Shown here: piece after piece, positions 60,151-63,259 of the stretch
How positions within the stretch are numbered: position 1 is the stretch's first letter
Layout: each line of letters starts with the position of its first letter
Assembly (NCBI GenBank): GCA_003215175.1
Contig: QCKS01000006.1
Span: 1 to 63,259 of the forward strand
Source: Acidimicrobiales bacterium AG-410-I20
GTDB lineage: Bacteria; Actinomycetota; Acidimicrobiia; Acidimicrobiales; MedAcidi-G1
DNA length: 63,259 nt
Reading direction: 5' to 3'
Translations under genes and position numbers: made by a program
Notes under the pieces: generated by a model
The model's database searches: none
The model's input: the letters and a program-made list of their open reading frames with translations, nothing else
What the model was told of the DNA's origin: nothing

Positions 60151-61131
60151 TTATTTTTTAAAGTCCGGTCTTTTAAATATGGGCACTGCTCCAACATAAA
60201 GACCACGCATTCGTTTTGAAATTTTTTGGGATTTTGGACCAGATAACGCTGCCTGCCTAGTAAGCCATGTCACTGACAATAAACAGATCCCACCCCCAAT
60301 TAATGTTGTCGAGGTAGGTGTTTCATTCATCCAAATCCACAACCAAATAGGTGCAGCTATAACTTCAGAGATCAATAAGAGACTTACATCAGCAGCCGGA
60401 ACAAATCGGTGAGCATAATTCCAGAGAGGTGCGAATAATCCGATGAGCACACCTCCGCCGATAAAAGCCATCATGACGTCATTTAAAGGAACGATTAAAC
60501 CGGGCCCGGGCAGAGAAACTGCTGCTGCCACTATTGCTCCGGTAATCCCTCCGATAATGACTGGAACCCCTGGATCTTGAATTGGGGAGCTACGTACTAG
60601 TACGGTGTATCCACCAAGAAACATGGGGAGAATAATGGCAAGTGTTGTCCCTATTGCATCACCACTTCCTAGGTTGCCGCCCACCATGACTCCCACACCG
60701 AGAATTGAAAGTGTCATAGCAATTAAAGTTTTTCGCTCTACTGGCTCTTTGAGAAGTATTCGACTAAAAAATGCGGCATAAAAAGGACTCGTACATTGCA
60801 TGAGCAGTACAAATGCCGCGGTAGCTCTGCTGAGAGAAACGATAAACAAGGTGAACATTGCGGCGGTAAAAAGTCCAGCGATAATTTGGTTTCTTCCTGC
60901 TTCGGTTACTGACCGGAAGGGGTTGTGTCCAGCGAGGCAGATAATGATGATGGATAAAATTGCGGTGGCTGAACAACGCCAGAAGAGATATTGCCATGCA
61001 TCAGCTTCATCAACAGCTCTAAAAGTTAGAGGACCAAAACTGAAAGATAGACCACAAATGAGAACAACGATTGATCCTTGGAATCGACTAAGTACTGGGG
61101 CCATAATTTTCATACTTTCCAGAAGTATCAC
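60151..61131 (-). CDS. EamA/DMT-family transporter
   Basis: A 326-residue protein with ten membrane helices in two EamA repeats (GLSFSFGPLTFRAVDEADAW, LFIVSLSRATAAFVLLMQCT, GGVLIGLFAPLWNYAHRFVP, PTSTTLIGGGICLLSVTWL). Drug/metabolite transporters of this type export small solutes. The conserved helix-4 motif ATAAFVLLMQCTSPFYAAFF is intact. Substrate is unknown. A start at ATG 61113 (MKIMAP) is a possible alternative. Confidence 0.85.
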   Translation of the reverse strand: MILLESMKIMAPVLSRFQGSIVVLICGLSFSFGPLTFRAVDEADAWQYLFWRCSATAILSIIIICLAGHNPFRSVTEAGRNQIIAGLFTAAMFTLFIVSLSRATAAFVLLMQCTSPFYAAFFSRILLKEPVERKTLIAMTLSILGVGVMVGGNLGSGDAIGTTLAIILPMFLGGYTVLVRSSPIQDPGVPVIIGGITGAIVAAAVSLPGPGLIVPLNDVMMAFIGGGVLIGLFAPLWNYAHRFVPAADVSLLLISEVIAAPIWLWIWMNETPTSTTLIGGGICLLSVTWLTRQAALSGPKSQKISKRMRGLYVGAVPIFKRPDFKK

Positions 61132-61202
61132 TGTTAAAGGCAGATTTTAGAACGGCACAAAGCAAATGACTGCAATGCTTCATTTTTGTTTTTCACAAAG
61201 GC

Positions 61203-62159
61203 CTATTGCTGAAGCGAACCGAGATCGAATTCCTGACCATGCGGTTGTTCGTCAGCCCAATTAGTTCTCCAAACTTCTGCGGTTAACTCACCAACAGGCA
61301 TAGTGGAATCCTTAAAGCCACTTAGCGCTGGCACCAAAGGTTCAATATTTACTGCGTGATTTGGAACCATAAAATAAGGAAAAGAATATCGGTCTGGTCC
61401 ATTATTAATTACCCGATGAGCTGTAGCGGTGTAATTACCACCAGACCATAACTCAAGCATTTCTCCCGTATTAATAACAAGAGCGTCTTCTGGGCATTCA
61501 AGTTCAACCCAAGAACCATCTGGACTTTTTATTTCCAAACCACCATTTGAATCGGGGTATAGAAGCGTAAAAATATTTGTGTCTTTATGTGGATGTATTC
61601 CAAATTCTGCTTCTTCAGTAGTAGGCGGGTATCGAAGTAGAGTCATATTAGTTAATGGCGCTTCAAACGCAGAAAACAAAGTCTGAAAGTCAACATCTAA
61701 AGATTTCGCTGCAAATTTAAGAAGCTTTTCGGACAAATCATCGCAAGCATCCCAATAAGTAGAAATAATTTCAGACATATCGCCTAACTCGGAAACCCAG
61801 CGGTTAGAACCATATAAAGAACACTCTTCTCGCACCGGATGCCCTTCAGGGCATTCCCAGTGAAGTTTGAATGCCTCGTAGACATCAGCTTGAGTTCCAG
61901 TTCTTTCTCCCCGATTTGGGGTAAAGAACCCTAAAGGAATAAAACCACGATAATTTTCGGGAGTTATTTGATACCTGCTCTTGGTTTCATCAGGCAATGC
62001 AAAAAGTTTTTTCAGAAGAGTCCGCATGGAAGAAAAAAGATTTGGATTTATTCCATGCCCAACCACACAAGCAAACCCGACTTCCCGCCAAGCTATATCT
62101 AGTAACTCATCACAGTTCTTATCATTAAGGTCAATAATAGGAACTAGACCTTTTACCAT
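61203..62159 (-). CDS. 2-oxoglutarate/Fe(II) oxygenase, isopenicillin-N-synthase-like
   Basis: A 318-residue non-heme iron oxygenase. The iron triad is the His and Asp of GIHPHKDTNIF and the His of ATAHRV; the 2-oxoglutarate-binding RYSFPYF (RxS) is present. The N-terminal DIOX_N-like region VPIIDLNDKNCDELLDIAWR and VGHGI is typical. Bacterial members hydroxylate or desaturate small molecules; the substrate is not deducible. A neighbouring LLM oxidoreductase lies 42 bases upstream on the same strand. Confidence 0.87.
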   Translation of the reverse strand: MVKGLVPIIDLNDKNCDELLDIAWREVGFACVVGHGINPNLFSSMRTLLKKLFALPDETKSRYQITPENYRGFIPLGFFTPNRGERTGTQADVYEAFKLHWECPEGHPVREECSLYGSNRWVSELGDMSEIISTYWDACDDLSEKLLKFAAKSLDVDFQTLFSAFEAPLTNMTLLRYPPTTEEAEFGIHPHKDTNIFTLLYPDSNGGLEIKSPDGSWVELECPEDALVINTGEMLELWSGGNYTATAHRVINNGPDRYSFPYFMVPNHAVNIEPLVPALSGFKDSTMPVGELTAEVWRTNWADEQPHGQEFDLGSLQQ

Positions 62160-62201
62160 TCCGTCAGCATAGTTGCAGAAAAAACTTCCTCTAAATTTTG
62201 A

Positions 62202-63239
62202 TCAAATAAAGGCAGGAATGACTTCTTCGCAGAACAACTCCATCGATTTCTTTTGCTCTGCATGACCTAAACCGAGACTCGCATAATAAATAAATTCGTC
62301 AACCCCGAGAGCTTCGTATCGTTGAAGTTTTTCAATTACTTCATCGGGAGTTCCGAACATCAGATTTTCTTTCAACATTGATGGCTCGTATTCGTCACGG
62401 TTATCAACTTCATCTAGAGAAATTGTTCTCGGAAACCCATTTGCGACATCACCTAAGTTTTTGAAGAGATTCTCAAATTGGCTGAGTTGACGCTGAGCCG
62501 CTTCCACGGGAACCATCCAATCTTCCGGCGATTCGTAAACTGCAGTATGTCGCATCATCGCAAAAGTTGGAACAGATGATCCGGGATAGGAATTAACGGC
62601 ATCGTCAAATTGTGATTTATACAACTCTGCTTCAGCAAAAGAACGCGTAATAGGCCAAGACATAACATTGCAGTTGTTTTTAACTGCGTAATCAAAAGTA
62701 ATGGGTGAACGAGCCGCAACCCAGATAGGTGGATGTGGTTTCTGCACAGGTTTTGGAACCGAAGTTGATGTCGGGAAAGACCAAAATTCTCCTTCATGTG
62801 CATAATCGCCATTCCAGAGTTCTTTAAGAACAGGAATCATTTCTTGCATATAGCGCCAAGCGTCTGATTGCAAAAGACCGGGATGCATCCGGTCAAATTC
62901 TCGCTGGTAAGCACCGGAACCAATGCCAAACTCTAAACGACCACCACTGATTAGGTCTAAAAGAGCAGCTTCTCCGGCTAAGTTCAACGGATGCCAATAT
63001 GCAGCAACAGCTACAGCGGTGCCTAAACGTATTTTTTCAGTATGGCCCGCCCACCAAGTCAGAATTTGGAAAGGGTTTGGAGCAATTGTCATTTCCAAAG
63101 CATGATGTTCAGCTGCCCATACAGTTGTGAATCCTCCAGTTTCAGCCATCTGAACCATTTCAACTGTGTGATCGACGACATCGTGCATGTCGTAACTATC
63201 ATCCATTCTTTCTAAATTGATCGCTAGTTGAAATTTCAT
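62202..63239 (-). CDS. LLM-class flavin-dependent oxidoreductase
   Basis: A 345-residue luciferase-like monooxygenase. Segments TVWAAEHHALEMTIAPNPFQ, EKIRLGTAVAVAAYWHPLNL, LISGGRLEFGIGSGAYQREF and PPIWVAARSPITFDYAVKN fit the FMN-dependent LLM group. It differs from the F420-type protein at 46593 in having EHH rather than PDHF near the start. Length is typical. Substrate unknown; possibly co-transcribed with the downstream 2OG oxygenase. The ATG at 63239 lies close to the window end, where TAAGTA is seen but no strong ribosome-binding site. Confidence 0.87.
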   Translation of the reverse strand: MKFQLAINLERMDDSYDMHDVVDHTVEMVQMAETGGFTTVWAAEHHALEMTIAPNPFQILTWWAGHTEKIRLGTAVAVAAYWHPLNLAGEAALLDLISGGRLEFGIGSGAYQREFDRMHPGLLQSDAWRYMQEMIPVLKELWNGDYAHEGEFWSFPTSTSVPKPVQKPHPPIWVAARSPITFDYAVKNNCNVMSWPITRSFAEAELYKSQFDDAVNSYPGSSVPTFAMMRHTAVYESPEDWMVPVEAAQRQLSQFENLFKNLGDVANGFPRTISLDEVDNRDEYEPSMLKENLMFGTPDEVIEKLQRYEALGVDEFIYYASLGLGHAEQKKSMELFCEEVIPAFI

Positions 63240-63259
63240 TTAAATACTTACCTAAAAAC

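Overview
The window looks like chromosomal DNA of an uncultivated marine member of the Acidimicrobiia (Actinomycetota). Support: two WhiB-type Fe-S regulators, a SenX3/RegX3-like phosphate two-component system, a UPF0182 membrane protein, a PF10103-type zincin, several F420/FMN-type oxidoreductases, a mycothiol-type DinB enzyme, and a moderate-to-low GC content. Taxonomy is inferred from gene families only; there is no rRNA here.

Layout. 0-7.5 kb, minus strand: an sdhCAB succinate dehydrogenase operon running into a thioesterase and an incomplete DUF368 lipid-carrier transporter, then a GH2-fold protein lacking both catalytic glutamates, then a MaoC-type hydratase. 7.7-9 kb: WhiB, TatA, a small unknown protein with a strong terminator, and a second WhiB. 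9.2-18.9 kb: a phosphate module, pstS-(terminator)-pstCAB-phoU-response regulator-surE-histidine kinase-second response regulator-MFS, with matching PHO-box-like repeats before pstS and pstC. The 302-base gap 9014-9315 holds the first of these boxes and otherwise only AT-rich sequence. 18.9-32.9 kb: housekeeping and envelope genes (zincin, SDR, moaE, mreB, a heptad lipoprotein, HEAT protein, YlbL-like protease, UPF0182, DUF3298 lipoprotein, sulfatase, DUF983).

33-37 kb: an MttB-superfamily methyltransferase and a dimethylglycine-dehydrogenase-like flavoprotein (methylated glycine/betaine catabolism). 37.3-43 kb: an unusual cassette. A Nudix/NrtR-like regulator is divergent from an ADP-ribosylglycohydrolase-vWA fusion, followed by a dual-specificity phosphatase, an HDAC-like deacetylase, a membrane protein and a Cys-rich protein; the divergent promoter carries a palindrome between -35 and -10. 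43-47.5 kb: methyltransferase, PPOX protein, LinB-like haloalkane dehalogenase, two SDRs and an LLM oxidoreductase. 47.6-49.2 kb: a TmpA/TmpB-like pair predicted to convert trimethylaminoethylphosphonate to glycine betaine plus phosphate. This would supply both the Pst/Pho module and the betaine/dimethylglycine enzymes.

49.3-51 kb: an initiator tRNA, an integrase-N-terminus/DUF7662 protein behind a long palindrome, and a clearly foreign high-GC gene. 51-63 kb: small membrane protein, GH5-like hydrolase, envelope glycan genes (GT-C-like, GT2-methyltransferase fusion, OafA-like acyltransferase), two further members of a four-cysteine lipoprotein family, an EamA transporter, a 2OG-Fe(II) oxygenase and an LLM oxidoreductase.
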